Assembly (NCBI GenBank): GCA_017379075.1
Contig: JAFNXL010000020.1
Span: forward strand, 1 to 35,426
Source: Bacteroidaceae bacterium
Lineage (GTDB): Bacteria > Bacteroidota > Bacteroidia > Bacteroidales > Bacteroidaceae
Direction of reading: 5' to 3'
Length of the DNA: 35,426 bases
The notes under the pieces are model-generated. The model was given only the letters and a program-made list of their open reading frames with translations, was not told where the DNA came from and made no database searches. This document shows positions 16,905-24,349 of this stretch, piece after piece. Position numbers and translations under genes: made by a program. Within the stretch, counting starts at the first letter, position 1, and the number at the start of each line of letters is the position of its first letter.

Positions 16905-17792
16905 TTATTTTGCGTAAGTTGCCTTTACGAATTTTGCATTCTTCAGATAATCTGCGCTAACTTTCATTCCAGCCATGATATCGGGTTCTGTGGCATGTTC
17001 CATTTCTACAACCAGATTCTCAAGTCCAGCCTTGTCTGCGTTGTTGAAAATGGCATCAAAGCCTACCATACCGCTCTGTCCGATTTCTGCCCAATCCTTG
17101 ATGTGCAGCAGGCGGAAACGCTTGGGGTACTTCTTGAAGTACTCAACTGGGCTTGCACCTGCACGGGTTGCCCAATATACGTCCATCTGCAGGAAGAAAT
17201 ATTGAGGATCGGTATTTTCGAGCAAATAGTCGAAGAATACTTTGCCTTCAATTTTCTGGAACTCTGCTGTATGGTTGTGGAAACCGATGCTAATACCGGC
17301 AGCCTTTCCACGACGACCAATTTCATTGAAGAAATCACAGATGGTCTGTGCGTCCTTCAGAGTCTTGGGAATGCCGATAGAAGGGATGGCTATATACTGG
17401 CATCCTGCACGCTTATGTGCATCGATACATTCATCCCACCACTTCAGGGCGTTAGAGAAATCGCGGCTCTTCAGCTCATCACCGTTCAAATTGCGTCCTG
17501 TATGGCTGCTGAGTACCTTTAAACCTGCAGCTTCTACCTTAGCTTTGAACTCTTCGGGAGAAAGACCGTACAGCTTTCCGTCGCCATAGTTGGCGGCTTC
17601 AATTGCAGTATAGCCGTAACTTGCCAGTTCCTTCAGTACGCGGTCTCCGTTTTCTGCAAACTTACCGGCATCGCCAATCAATGAACGGACACTATACATT
17701 TGGAATGCAATGTCTTTCTTTTTTGCTGATGTGGTTGCAGGCATCATAATGCCCATGCAGAGCAAGCACACCAATAACAATGTTTTCTTCAT
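16905..17792 (-). CDS. Secreted sugar phosphate isomerase/epimerase-like TIM barrel (AP_endonuc_2 family)
   Basis: 295 residues. A signal peptide (MKKTLLLVCLLCMGIMMPA, cut near TTSA-K) exports it. The rest is a xylose-isomerase-like TIM barrel: FQMYSVRSL at strand 1, YTAIEAANY, then LSSHTGRN, YIAIPSIG, then ISIGFHNHTAEF, FLQMDVYWATRAG, LLHIKDW and LVVEMEH. His, Asp and Glu residues at these strand ends are the expected divalent-metal site. Enzymes of this family isomerise or epimerise sugars and keto-sugars; the signal peptide makes a phosphorylated cytoplasmic substrate unlikely. It lies 26 bp after the DUF1080 gene, so the two are probably translated from one message and act in sequence. 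Confidence 0.87.
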   Translation of the reverse strand: MKKTLLLVCLLCMGIMMPATTSAKKKDIAFQMYSVRSLIGDAGKFAENGDRVLKELASYGYTAIEAANYGDGKLYGLSPEEFKAKVEAAGLKVLSSHTGRNLNGDELKSRDFSNALKWWDECIDAHKRAGCQYIAIPSIGIPKTLKDAQTICDFFNEIGRRGKAAGISIGFHNHTAEFQKIEGKVFFDYLLENTDPQYFFLQMDVYWATRAGASPVEYFKKYPKRFRLLHIKDWAEIGQSGMVGFDAIFNNADKAGLENLVVEMEHATEPDIMAGMKVSADYLKNAKFVKATYAK

Positions 17793-17818
17793 GATTTGTG
17801 ACTATACAATAAAAATTA

Positions 17819-18625
17819 TTACTTGAGCACCTTTACGCGGATGTTGCGGAACCATACCTCGTCACCATGATCCTGGAATCCGAAGTAACCCTTTTGTCCT
17901 TCACCACCGCAGTTTTTCAGCAATTCGAATGCGATGGGCCAGCTCTTCTCGCTAAACTTACTCTTCTGAAGCAAGTCAATCCATTCCTTGCCCCAAAGTT
18001 TGTAACTGAGAACCTTAACTCCGTTCTGATAATGTGTTACATTACCATTCTTAACCACAATCTTGATCTTGTTCCATTCGCCTGCGGGATTTGCATTCTG
18101 AGGCTCAGCAACAATCATGTCATAAAGTGATGTAGACTGACGGATACCCAGTGTTGCGCCCAACTTGGCATCGGGGTGACGCTCGTTGTCAAGAACCTGA
18201 CATTCGGGGCAAGACACATAGATGGGTTGGTACTGAATCTTACCATCCTTGCTGATAGTAGCGCTTTCTTTTGCCAAATAGAAGATACCAGAGTTACCTC
18301 CTTCGCTAATTTTCCATTCCACTTCGTAGATGAAGTTCTTGAACTGGTGTGTAAAGATGATGTCGCCACCTTCTCCTTCACCGCGTCCGTTAAAGTGAAG
18401 AGCGCCGTCCTTGATGTTCCACTTGCTGGGGATATAATCCTTGCAGTAGCCTCTCCATCCCTTCATGCTTGTTCCGTCAAAAAGAATGTAGTAACCTTCT
18501 TTGTCTTTCTGGATTTCGTCCAAGCTAATCTCAGGATTATTGGCAATCATGTACTTTACGCCCTGGGCGTTAGTACCAATAGCTGCCACCAAAGCGGTGG
18601 CAGCTAAAAGATGTTTGAATTTCAT
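17819..18625 (-). CDS. DUF1080 family protein (3-keto-glycoside hydrolase/lyase type)
   Basis: 268 residues from the ATG at 18623-18625, which gives a clean signal peptide (MKFKHLLAATALVAAIGTNA); an upstream ATG at 18646 adds seven residues. The mature protein is a concanavalin-like beta sandwich of the DUF1080/PF06439 family: YILFDGTSMKGWRG, WNIKDGALHF, GDIIFTHQFKNFIYEVEWKI, GGNSGIFYL, YEVEW, GEWNKIKIVVKNG, GYFGFQDHG, and VWFRNIRVKVL. Members of this family have been shown to cleave 3-keto-glycosides produced by Gfo/Idh/MocA dehydrogenases. The gene for such an oxidoreductase ends about 30 bp upstream, which supports this role. A cysteine pair (CPECQV) is unusual within the fold and could form a disulfide or metal site. 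Confidence 0.88.
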   Translation of the reverse strand: MKFKHLLAATALVAAIGTNAQGVKYMIANNPEISLDEIQKDKEGYYILFDGTSMKGWRGYCKDYIPSKWNIKDGALHFNGRGEGEGGDIIFTHQFKNFIYEVEWKISEGGNSGIFYLAKESATISKDGKIQYQPIYVSCPECQVLDNERHPDAKLGATLGIRQSTSLYDMIVAEPQNANPAGEWNKIKIVVKNGNVTHYQNGVKVLSYKLWGKEWIDLLQKSKFSEKSWPIAFELLKNCGGEGQKGYFGFQDHGDEVWFRNIRVKVLK

Positions 18626-18657
18626 ATAATTTATTTGAAAATTCATTTATACACTAA

Positions 18658-20175
18658 TTAGTCAACAGGCATGTCGGGCATCTTGTAGCCGTTGTGGTAA
18701 ACGGGCTTGATGAGCTCAGCTGCGAACTGACGAGCGTCAACGGGATCAGTCCACTTCTTGTTGAAGCTGGGGTGACCGTCCTTGATGGTGAAGCCGTCCT
18801 TGATCATAGCCTGTACCTTTGCGCCTTCGGGAATGTTGGTAAACTTCATGTTGATACCATCCCATTCGAGTACCTGGTTCAAGCCCTGCAGACGGATAGC
18901 GCAAACGCCCATTGCAACCATTTCGTTGAAGGGTCCTGCTTCGCTGAAGTCTGAAGAAGTCTTAACGCGTGTCTCCTTATCTTCCAAGCAAGCACGTACC
19001 CAGTCACGCTGGTGGTTAACGGGAACGCGACGGCAAACCTTGGGAGAGTTGGGCTTACGTCCGCTTACCAAGTAGGGATCAGCACCGTAGCAACCAGTTA
19101 CCATGATATCCTTAGTTCCGTAGAAGATAGCGCATCCACCCTGGATGTTCAGGCTCTTACCTGCGGGAATCAGTTCGGGGCGAGGAGGCATCAGACCACC
19201 ATCGTACCATGTAACTTCTACCTCGGGCATTGCAACCTTAGGACGGTTGGGACGTGCGGGGAATGTGTACTTAACCATCTGTGCGCTGGGGCAAGACTCA
19301 GCCATCAGAGGAGTTGAAGAACCCTGTACCTTGGTGGGATAACCCAGGTCGAGAGCCTTGAAGATGGGGTGCATGATGTGGCAAGCCATGTCTCCGAGAG
19401 CACCTGTACCGAAGTCCCACCATCCACGGTGATTCCAGGGGTGATAGATTTCGTTGTATTCGCGCTTGGGAGCGGGGCCAATGAAAGCATCCCAGTTCAG
19501 GGTAGAAGGAATCTTGTGTACTTCTTCGGGGTGTTCCAGACCCTGGGGCCAAATAGGACGGTCAGTGAAAGCTTCAACCTTGGTCACTTCACCGATTTCG
19601 CCGTTCCACAACCATTCGCATGCCAAGTTAACACCTTCGCCACTGGCACCCTGGTTACCCATCTGTGTTGCAACGCCAGCCTTAGCAGCCAACTTGGTCA
19701 GCAAACGAGATTCGTAAACGGTACGGGTAAGGGGCTTCTCGCAATATACGTGCTTTCCAGCTACGAGAGCTTCAGCACTTACGATAGCGTGAGTGTGGTC
19801 TGCAGTACCGCAGATTACAGCGTCAGCCTGATCCAACAGTTCAGCGTACATCTTCTTGTAGTCATTGTACATCTTGCAGTTGGGGAAGAACTTCTGATAC
19901 TTGTCCATAACGCCCTTAGCGTACTTCCAGTCAACGTCTGCCAAACCAATCAATTCAACATCATCATATAATTCCTTATCGTTCTTCATGAAAACACCGT
20001 TCAATACAGCGTGTCCACGTCCACCGATACCTACACCGAGAACCTTCAGCTTAGTAGGCTTCTTTGATGCTTTTTTCTTGGCCTTGGCAGCCAAAACTTC
20101 GCCTGGTGTCATGGCAAATGCAGCAGTTGCTGCTGTTCCTGCCTTCAGGAACGATCTTCTTGACATTTTATCCAT
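18658..20175 (-). CDS. Tat-exported Gfo/Idh/MocA family oxidoreductase
   Basis: 505 residues. The N-terminus has a complete twin-arginine signal (SRRSFLK at 5-11, hydrophobic stretch to about 29, VLAAKA cleavage region). The Rossmann domain follows: VLGVGIGGRG (45-54), LADVD (78-82), CGTADHTHA (122-130), and EKP at 146-148. The C-terminal alpha/beta domain holds GNQG (173-176) and WDFGTGALGDMACHIMH (253-269), whose Asp and His are the usual catalytic positions. The enzyme would use tightly bound NAD(P) to oxidise or interconvert a sugar or glycoside. Cofactor loading before export explains the need for Tat. It lies 38 bp after tatA and just before the DUF1080 gene. The substrate is not readable from sequence; C3 oxidation of a glycoside is inferred from neighbours. 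Confidence 0.93.
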   Translation of the reverse strand: MDKMSRRSFLKAGTAATAAFAMTPGEVLAAKAKKKASKKPTKLKVLGVGIGGRGHAVLNGVFMKNDKELYDDVELIGLADVDWKYAKGVMDKYQKFFPNCKMYNDYKKMYAELLDQADAVICGTADHTHAIVSAEALVAGKHVYCEKPLTRTVYESRLLTKLAAKAGVATQMGNQGASGEGVNLACEWLWNGEIGEVTKVEAFTDRPIWPQGLEHPEEVHKIPSTLNWDAFIGPAPKREYNEIYHPWNHRGWWDFGTGALGDMACHIMHPIFKALDLGYPTKVQGSSTPLMAESCPSAQMVKYTFPARPNRPKVAMPEVEVTWYDGGLMPPRPELIPAGKSLNIQGGCAIFYGTKDIMVTGCYGADPYLVSGRKPNSPKVCRRVPVNHQRDWVRACLEDKETRVKTSSDFSEAGPFNEMVAMGVCAIRLQGLNQVLEWDGINMKFTNIPEGAKVQAMIKDGFTIKDGHPSFNKKWTDPVDARQFAAELIKPVYHNGYKMPDMPVD

Positions 20176-20213
20176 TTTGTTGTTTTATTAAGTTAGTTAA
20201 TAAATAAATTAGT

Positions 20214-20423
20214 TTACTTTGCTTCTTCTTTTTTGGGTTCAGGTTCCTTGTTGATCTCGTTTTCCAGGTCATGCATTCCGTCCTTGAAACTCTTTACGCC
20301 TTTACCAAGGCCGCGCATCAGTTCGGGAATTTTCTTACCTCCAAAGAGCAACAATACAACCAAAGCGATTATAATAATCTCGCCTGTACCTAAATTGCCG
20401 ATAAATAATAAGTGATTACTCAT
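20214..20423 (-). CDS. tatA: Twin-arginine translocase subunit TatA/E
   Basis: 69 residues, typical of TatA. One membrane helix ([14 protein letters not shown], about 16-29) is followed by the conserved [20 protein letters not shown] hinge and amphipathic helix, then a charged Glu/Lys tail. TatA oligomers form the protein-conducting part of the Tat system recruited by TatC. It is the first gene of the block, 38 bp before a Tat-signal oxidoreductase; tatC is about 3.4 kb further on. Co-expression of a translocon with its probable client is the simplest reading. Confidence 0.95.
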   Translation of the reverse strand: MSNHLLFIGNLGTGEIIIIALVVLLLFGGKKIPELMRGLGKGVKSFKDGMHDLENEINKEPEPKKEEAK

Positions 20424-20531
20424 GTAAATTGTTATATTTTATTACGTTAATGTTTTTATTTTTTACTTTCTTTTGTTCTTGAGGTTATCTCTTTTGCTCG
20501 CAAAATGATTATAAAATCACATATTTTGGCA

Positions 20532-20539
20532 TAAAGTTA
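20532..20539 (-). promoter_or_regulatory. Possible -7 box for the tat block
   Basis: The minus strand reads TAACTTTA, seven of eight to TAnnTTTG, about 110 nt before the tatA ATG in a very A/T-rich gap. No TTTG at -33 is evident. Weak call. Confidence 0.3.
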
Positions 20540-20638
20540 GCAATTATTCTCCAATTCTCAATGATTTTGTGTAAACTTTTTACATATTTTTTTATTTTTC
20601 TTAACGATTGCAGTTTTGTGGCGGTGTATAATATAATG

Positions 20639-20676
20639 TGTAAAAAAGAATGACACCCAAATTGGATGTCATTCTT
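20639..20676 (-). terminator. Intrinsic terminator of the TPR-like gene
   Basis: On the minus strand AAGAATGACATCC pairs with GGGTGTCATTCTT (13 bp with one G-T pair) around 5 nt, followed by TTTTTTACAC. It lies about 30 bp after the stop at 20705 and separates that gene from the tat block. Confidence 0.85.
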
Positions 20677-20704
20677 GAGTTTCGTTATGTAAGTAAGAAG
20701 AATA

Positions 20705-22132
20705 TTACTTTTCGCCACCGGCTTTCCAGAATTCCTCTTCCTTTCTTTGTTTTTCCTTGAACGCATCGTACTCAGCCTTCTTGCGGGCGTTTTCTGCATT
20801 TACGCTCTGTGCGTGCTGGATGTTAGCCTTCAGACGGTCTGCACTGGGTGCAATGGTAATGTCAGCCTCGGCAGCTTTCTTGCACAATGCAACTGCGTCT
20901 GCGAGTTTGTCGGCGTGTACCATGTTCACAGCCTGCTGCAGGTAAGCCTTTCCTGCCAAGCCGGGATTGAATGTGATAGCCTTTTCAATGTAAGCGTTGC
21001 TCTTTTCTACGTCAGTTGCGGCAAGAGCTTTTGAAATGCGGAGGCAGATGGCACCCTTTACGTTGTCGTTGCTTGCCAGTTCAAGCGCCTTGTCATAGTA
21101 TGTGGCACTTTCTGCCTGGTTGCCCTGCTTCTGTGCATACTGTGCGCAACCGATAGCACTCTGGTAAGTAGGTTCGATGGCATAGGCTGCTTGTGCATAC
21201 TGATAGTAAATCTCTGTGGTGTCGCAATCGTTGGCGGCCATCAGGTTGATGGCGCTGTTCAGCTTGTTCTTGTCGCTCTTGTTTGCAGCCAAAGACTTGG
21301 TAAAGATGGCAACAATCTGTTCCTGGTCAGCCGCACCGCTGGCGCTGAAGGTCTGCTCGATGAAAGCCAAGGGGCCGTCGTACTTCTTCACCAACTTAGA
21401 TGCAGTGGCAGTATCACCTGCAGCCTGAGCCTCCTTAGCCAGCTCAAGCATCTTTTCGCAAGCGTCCTTTGAGTCCAGGTAGTCCTGCAGATAGTGGGTG
21501 CGGAAGGGGTTAGCCTTTGAGTCGGCCTTTGCATTAGCCTTGAACATGGCATCACTGATCATGAAGAAGGTCTGCAGTACGCTACCCTCGATTTCACGTC
21601 CACCCTTTTCGTTGATGGTGGTGATGGCCTGCTTGTAGTTGTCGTATGACTTGTTCAGTGTATAGCCAGAGTTCTTTACGTTGGGAGCTGTCCAGTTGTA
21701 GAATTCGGCCTTTGACGCCAATACGTCACCCATGGTAGACTTGGTCTTGGCGAAAGAGTTCAGTGCGTCGAGGTTCTTGGTGCGTGCCTCGAAGATGGTC
21801 ATCATTTCGTTGAAGTAAGCCAGCTTCTTGGCGTCGTCCTTCTCGGTGGTGATGAGGTAGTAGAACATCAGGGGACCCTGAGTGTAAGTACCGTTGATGG
21901 CGAAGGGAGCGTTTTTGAAAATCCACTTCCAGTTGGTGTATGCCTCCGCCCAATTCTTGTCGGTAAGGCTCTGCTGGAACATTGAAATGTAGCCACGACC
22001 AATTTTGATACTGTCTTCATTGTTGTTGTTTGTGGCACCGATTCGCTGGTCCACACTTGTGTCCTCATACTGTGCATAAGTGGTTGCTGATGCGGCAGCA
22101 AGAGTCAGGAAAAAGGCAATTTTCTTAAACAT
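20705..22132 (-). CDS. Exported TPR-like repeat protein
   Basis: 475 residues with a signal peptide (MFKKIAFFLTLAAASATTYA-Q). The mature part is almost all helical and Ala/Lys/Asn-rich, with TPR-like helix pairs clearest in the second half: YYQYAQAAYAIEPTYQSAIG, QAESATYYDKALELA, NAYIEKAITFNPGLAGKAY, and ADAVALCKKAAEAD. The C-terminus is a charged helix (KAEYDAFKEKQRKEEEFWK). Such proteins scaffold envelope complexes; no enzyme motif is seen. It has its own promoter and terminator and so is probably a single-gene unit. The exact partner cannot be told from the sequence. Confidence 0.8.
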   Translation of the reverse strand: MFKKIAFFLTLAAASATTYAQYEDTSVDQRIGATNNNNEDSIKIGRGYISMFQQSLTDKNWAEAYTNWKWIFKNAPFAINGTYTQGPLMFYYLITTEKDDAKKLAYFNEMMTIFEARTKNLDALNSFAKTKSTMGDVLASKAEFYNWTAPNVKNSGYTLNKSYDNYKQAITTINEKGGREIEGSVLQTFFMISDAMFKANAKADSKANPFRTHYLQDYLDSKDACEKMLELAKEAQAAGDTATASKLVKKYDGPLAFIEQTFSASGAADQEQIVAIFTKSLAANKSDKNKLNSAINLMAANDCDTTEIYYQYAQAAYAIEPTYQSAIGCAQYAQKQGNQAESATYYDKALELASNDNVKGAICLRISKALAATDVEKSNAYIEKAITFNPGLAGKAYLQQAVNMVHADKLADAVALCKKAAEADITIAPSADRLKANIQHAQSVNAENARKKAEYDAFKEKQRKEEEFWKAGGEK

Positions 22133-22182
22133 TATTTAATATTTATTAGGTTGAATTTATTCTTCTTTCACTAAAAGCGCCA

Positions 22183-22213
22183 CAAAATTACAAAATAAAA
22201 CTCATTTGGCAAG
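22183..22213 (-). promoter_or_regulatory. Promoter of the TPR-like gene
   Basis: On the minus strand CTTG (near TTTG) is followed 19 bp later by TAATTTTG, a full TAnnTTTG box, about 50 nt before the ATG at 22132. Confidence 0.55.
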
Positions 22214-22237
22214 AAAATAAATGTTAATTTTTAAATC

Positions 22238-22450
22238 TTACTCCGATTCCTCGTAGCTGTCATAGTGGGTGATGACGGGTTCCGTTCCGCGTTCTGTGTA
22301 TTCTTTGCAGAGTCTTCTTGTGGCTGCCACTTGTCTGTCTTTTCTTTTGAAGCAGTGGGCCACCACTGGGTTTTCAAACCATTGCATCAGTTCCGCCCAC
22401 TTGCAGTTCAAGCACTGCACGAATGTCTGTTCCGTTTGTTTCAGAGCCAT
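22238..22450 (-). CDS. Small conserved-looking hypothetical protein with CxxC
   Basis: 70 residues, no signal peptide. It contains CLNCKWAELMQWF, a lone HC further on (VVAHCFKRKDRQV) and another Cys (RRLCKEY), so four Cys and nearby His could hold a zinc or iron site; this is speculative. Codon use looks coding and a TAAATTTG box (minus strand, 22483-22490) lies about 33 nt before the ATG. I do not recognise the family. It is flanked by the TPR-like gene downstream and the divergent antiporter. Confidence 0.6.
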   Translation of the reverse strand: MALKQTEQTFVQCLNCKWAELMQWFENPVVAHCFKRKDRQVAATRRLCKEYTERGTEPVITHYDSYEESE

Positions 22451-22482
22451 AATTTTGTTGTTTTTGTTTTGTTTACTGCATG

Positions 22483-22490
22483 CAAATTTA
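22483..22490 (-). promoter_or_regulatory. Candidate -7 box for the small CxxC protein gene
   Basis: The minus strand reads TAAATTTG, matching TAnnTTTG, about 33 nt before the start. No TTTG at -33. Confidence 0.4.
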
Positions 22491-22564
22491 GTGTTTTTGT
22501 TCGAGATGTTTCGTTTCGTACATGTTTTTCTTTGCCCGATTCCGCAATTTATTCAATAAATGCG

Positions 22565-22572
22565 TATCTTTG
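22565..22572 (+). promoter_or_regulatory. Candidate -7 box for the antiporter gene
   Basis: TATCTTTG matches TAnnTTTG and lies about 30 bp before the ATG at 22602. Its position inside the longer open frame argues for the shorter start. Confidence 0.45.
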
Positions 22573-22601
22573 CAACCGTTTTTCTAAATCTATCTGTAAT
22601 C

Positions 22602-23540
22602 ATGTTAATGAATATTGTATTGCTTCTGGTCGGAACCGCTCTCGTGCTTTGGGGCGCGGACAAGTTTACCGACGGAGCTTGTGGCGTGGCACGCCGTTGG
22701 AATGTGAGCGAACTGGTCATCGGTCTTACCATAGTAGCGATGGGAACCAGTCTGCCCGAGTTGATTGTAAGTCTTTTCAGCAGCATCCGCGGCAGTGGCG
22801 ACATGAGTGTGGGAAACATTGTGGGCAGCAACATCTTCAATACGCTGGTCATCATCGGAGCTTCCGCTATGGCCATGAAGATTGCCGTTTCGCGCGTTAC
22901 GCTTTATCGTGACGTGTCGTTGAGCTTCGGTGTGGCTGTGGTGCTTTTCCTGATGGGACGCGATGGCGAATTGACCCGTCTTGAAGGTGCCTTGCTCTTG
23001 GGCGTTTTCGCATGTTTCCTTTACAATCTTTTTGCTGCAGAGCGCAAGAATAAAAAGAATCAGACCGAAGCGCCCGAGCAACCCAAAGACATTGAACCCG
23101 TCTGGAAGCTCCTGTTGTTCCTCGTCATCGGTGTGGCATCGTTGGTGGGAGGCGGACAGCTTCTCGTGAACAATGCCGCTGAACTGGCCCGTTCTTGGGG
23201 TGTGAGCGAGAGTGTCATCGGACTGACCATCCTGGCCGGCGGAACCAGTTTGCCCGAACTTGCCACCAGCGTGGTGGCCGCCCGCAAGGGAAGCAACGAC
23301 CTTGCGTTGGGTAATGCCCTCGGCAGCAATATCTTCAATATAACCCTGGTGTTGGGACTATGCAACGTGATTTCGCCCATGCATATTCCACTCATCAGCA
23401 CCACTGACTGGGCTTTCCTCATCGGCAGCAACGTGGTGTTGGCTGTTTGTGCTTTCACCAGAATGCGCCTCTGTCGTTTAGAAGGTCTTGTGCTTCTGCT
23501 CTGCTATGCCGCGTATCTTACCTTGTTGTTTAGCGTTTAG
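22602..23540 (+). CDS. CaCA family sodium/calcium antiporter (YrbG-like)
   Basis: 312 residues from the ATG at 22602 (or 310 from 22608). About ten membrane helices form two inverted halves, each with an alpha-repeat: GLTIVAMGTSLPELIVSL...GNIVGSNIFN (about 41-80) and GLTILAGGTSLPELATSV...GNALGSNIFN (about 207-246). The paired Glu and Asn residues in GTSLPE and GSNIFN bind the transported cations. The halves are joined by a charged cytoplasmic loop (AERKNKKNQTEAPEQPKD). The protein exchanges Na+ or H+ for Ca2+ across the inner membrane. An upstream ATG at 22560 would include the promoter box, so it was not used. The gene stands alone between divergent and convergent neighbours. Confidence 0.93.
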   Translation: MLMNIVLLLVGTALVLWGADKFTDGACGVARRWNVSELVIGLTIVAMGTSLPELIVSLFSSIRGSGDMSVGNIVGSNIFNTLVIIGASAMAMKIAVSRVTLYRDVSLSFGVAVVLFLMGRDGELTRLEGALLLGVFACFLYNLFAAERKNKKNQTEAPEQPKDIEPVWKLLLFLVIGVASLVGGGQLLVNNAAELARSWGVSESVIGLTILAGGTSLPELATSVVAARKGSNDLALGNALGSNIFNITLVLGLCNVISPMHIPLISTTDWAFLIGSNVVLAVCAFTRMRLCRLEGLVLLLCYAAYLTLLFSV

Positions 23541-23546
23541 CGATAG

Positions 23547-23580
23547 TGAGCAGTGAGTAGTGAGCTTTGAGTGATGAGCC
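23547..23580 (+). repeat. Heptamer array TGAGNNN, five units
   Basis: TGAGCAG, TGAGTAG, TGAGCTT, TGAGTGA and a final TGAGCC follow each other without a break, just after the antiporter stop. The first four bases are invariant and the last three vary. The opposite-strand version lies at 23638-23680, on the far side of the shared terminator. Confidence 0.8.
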
Positions 23581-23581
23581 A

Positions 23582-23629
23582 AAACAGATCGGGCATTTAG
23601 CGTTTCTTTGCTAAATGCCCGATCTGTTT
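23582..23629. terminator. Bidirectional terminator between convergent genes
   Basis: A perfect 20-bp stem, AAACAGATCGGGCATTTAGC and its complement, closes an 8-nt loop (GTTTCTTT). Stems of this length and perfection are uncommon for simple terminators. It lies between the convergent antiporter and lipoprotein genes and is flanked by heptamer arrays in opposite orientation. Confidence 0.75.
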
Positions 23630-23637
23630 ATAGGAAG

Positions 23638-23680
23638 CGAGTTCGCAGCTCGCAACTCGCTGCTCATCGCTCGCAGCTCA
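23638..23680 (-). repeat. Heptamer array, minus orientation (TGAG/CGAG units)
   Basis: On the minus strand TGAGCTG, CGAGCGA, TGAGCAG, CGAGTTG, CGAGCTG follow in 7-bp steps. The array touches the stop codon of the lipoprotein gene. Confidence 0.7.
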
Positions 23681-24310
23681 ACGCTTCATCGTCCATCCCA
23701 ATTTCAGTCCGCTGTACGATTTCAGCAGTGTGGATAGGGTAGAGAGGTTGCTGCTTGCGCCCGCGATGCCGGTGGCGAAGGTGAGGAGTTTGTCTGCCTC
23801 GAAGAGCATGTACAGCTCGTTGCCCTTTACGGTGGCGGTGCAGTTGATGGTGGACAGGCCCATTGCGCCTTGCAGCACCAGCTTGCTTGTAGCCGCGTCA
23901 TAGGTGTAGGTGCCGTTGTAGGTCTTCTTGCCCATGGTGAAGGTGTAGGTCTTGTCGCTCTTCAGTTCCAGGGTGCTCTTTCCGGCGCTCAGCCCCACCT
24001 TGTCCAGCTGCTTGCTCAGCATGCTTTCCAGTTTGCTGCTTGCTACCGATGCGCCCAGCTGGTTCAGCAGGTTGTCGCTCTCGAAGACAATCTTTGGTTC
24101 GGTATAGGTCCATTTGCCGTTGATGTCCGCTTCCGAGGTCTTGTTCTTCAGCAGTTCGGTGATCACGTTGGTCAGCGCAGTCTGCACGTTGGGGTTGTTC
24201 AGGCTTTGCAGCAACTGAGACGAGGTGGCGTTCTTGGTGGTGCCGGCTCCGCATCCGCTCAGCGCCATCATGGCACAGAGGGCAGAGCAAAGGATGAAAG
24301 TTTTTCTCAT
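23678..24310 (-). CDS. DUF4923-like lipoprotein
   Basis: 210 residues. A lipoprotein signal (MRKTFILCSALCAMMALSGC) puts the lipidated Cys at about 20. The mature part has a helical segment (SSQLLQSLNNPNVQTALTNV) and then a lipocalin-like beta region with INGKWTYTEPKIVFESDNLL, LELKSDKTYTFTMGKKTYNG and NCTATVKGNELYMLFEADKL, the pattern of DUF4923 lipoproteins found in Bacteroidales. Function is unknown; a small-molecule or envelope-stability role has no direct support. It follows the pseudouridine synthase gene by 39 bp on the same strand, so they are probably co-transcribed, ending at the strong hairpin downstream. Confidence 0.8.
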   Translation of the reverse strand: MRKTFILCSALCAMMALSGCGAGTTKNATSSQLLQSLNNPNVQTALTNVITELLKNKTSEADINGKWTYTEPKIVFESDNLLNQLGASVASSKLESMLSKQLDKVGLSAGKSTLELKSDKTYTFTMGKKTYNGTYTYDAATSKLVLQGAMGLSTINCTATVKGNELYMLFEADKLLTFATGIAGASSNLSTLSTLLKSYSGLKLGWTMKR

Positions 24311-24349
24311 AGGGAATTCTGTATGTGTAAGGGGTTTTTCTAATGTGCT

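Noticed and set aside
20509-20799. A 96-residue minus-strand frame overlapping the end of the TPR-like gene
   Set aside because: It spans the terminator and promoter region of the tat block and has no coding character.
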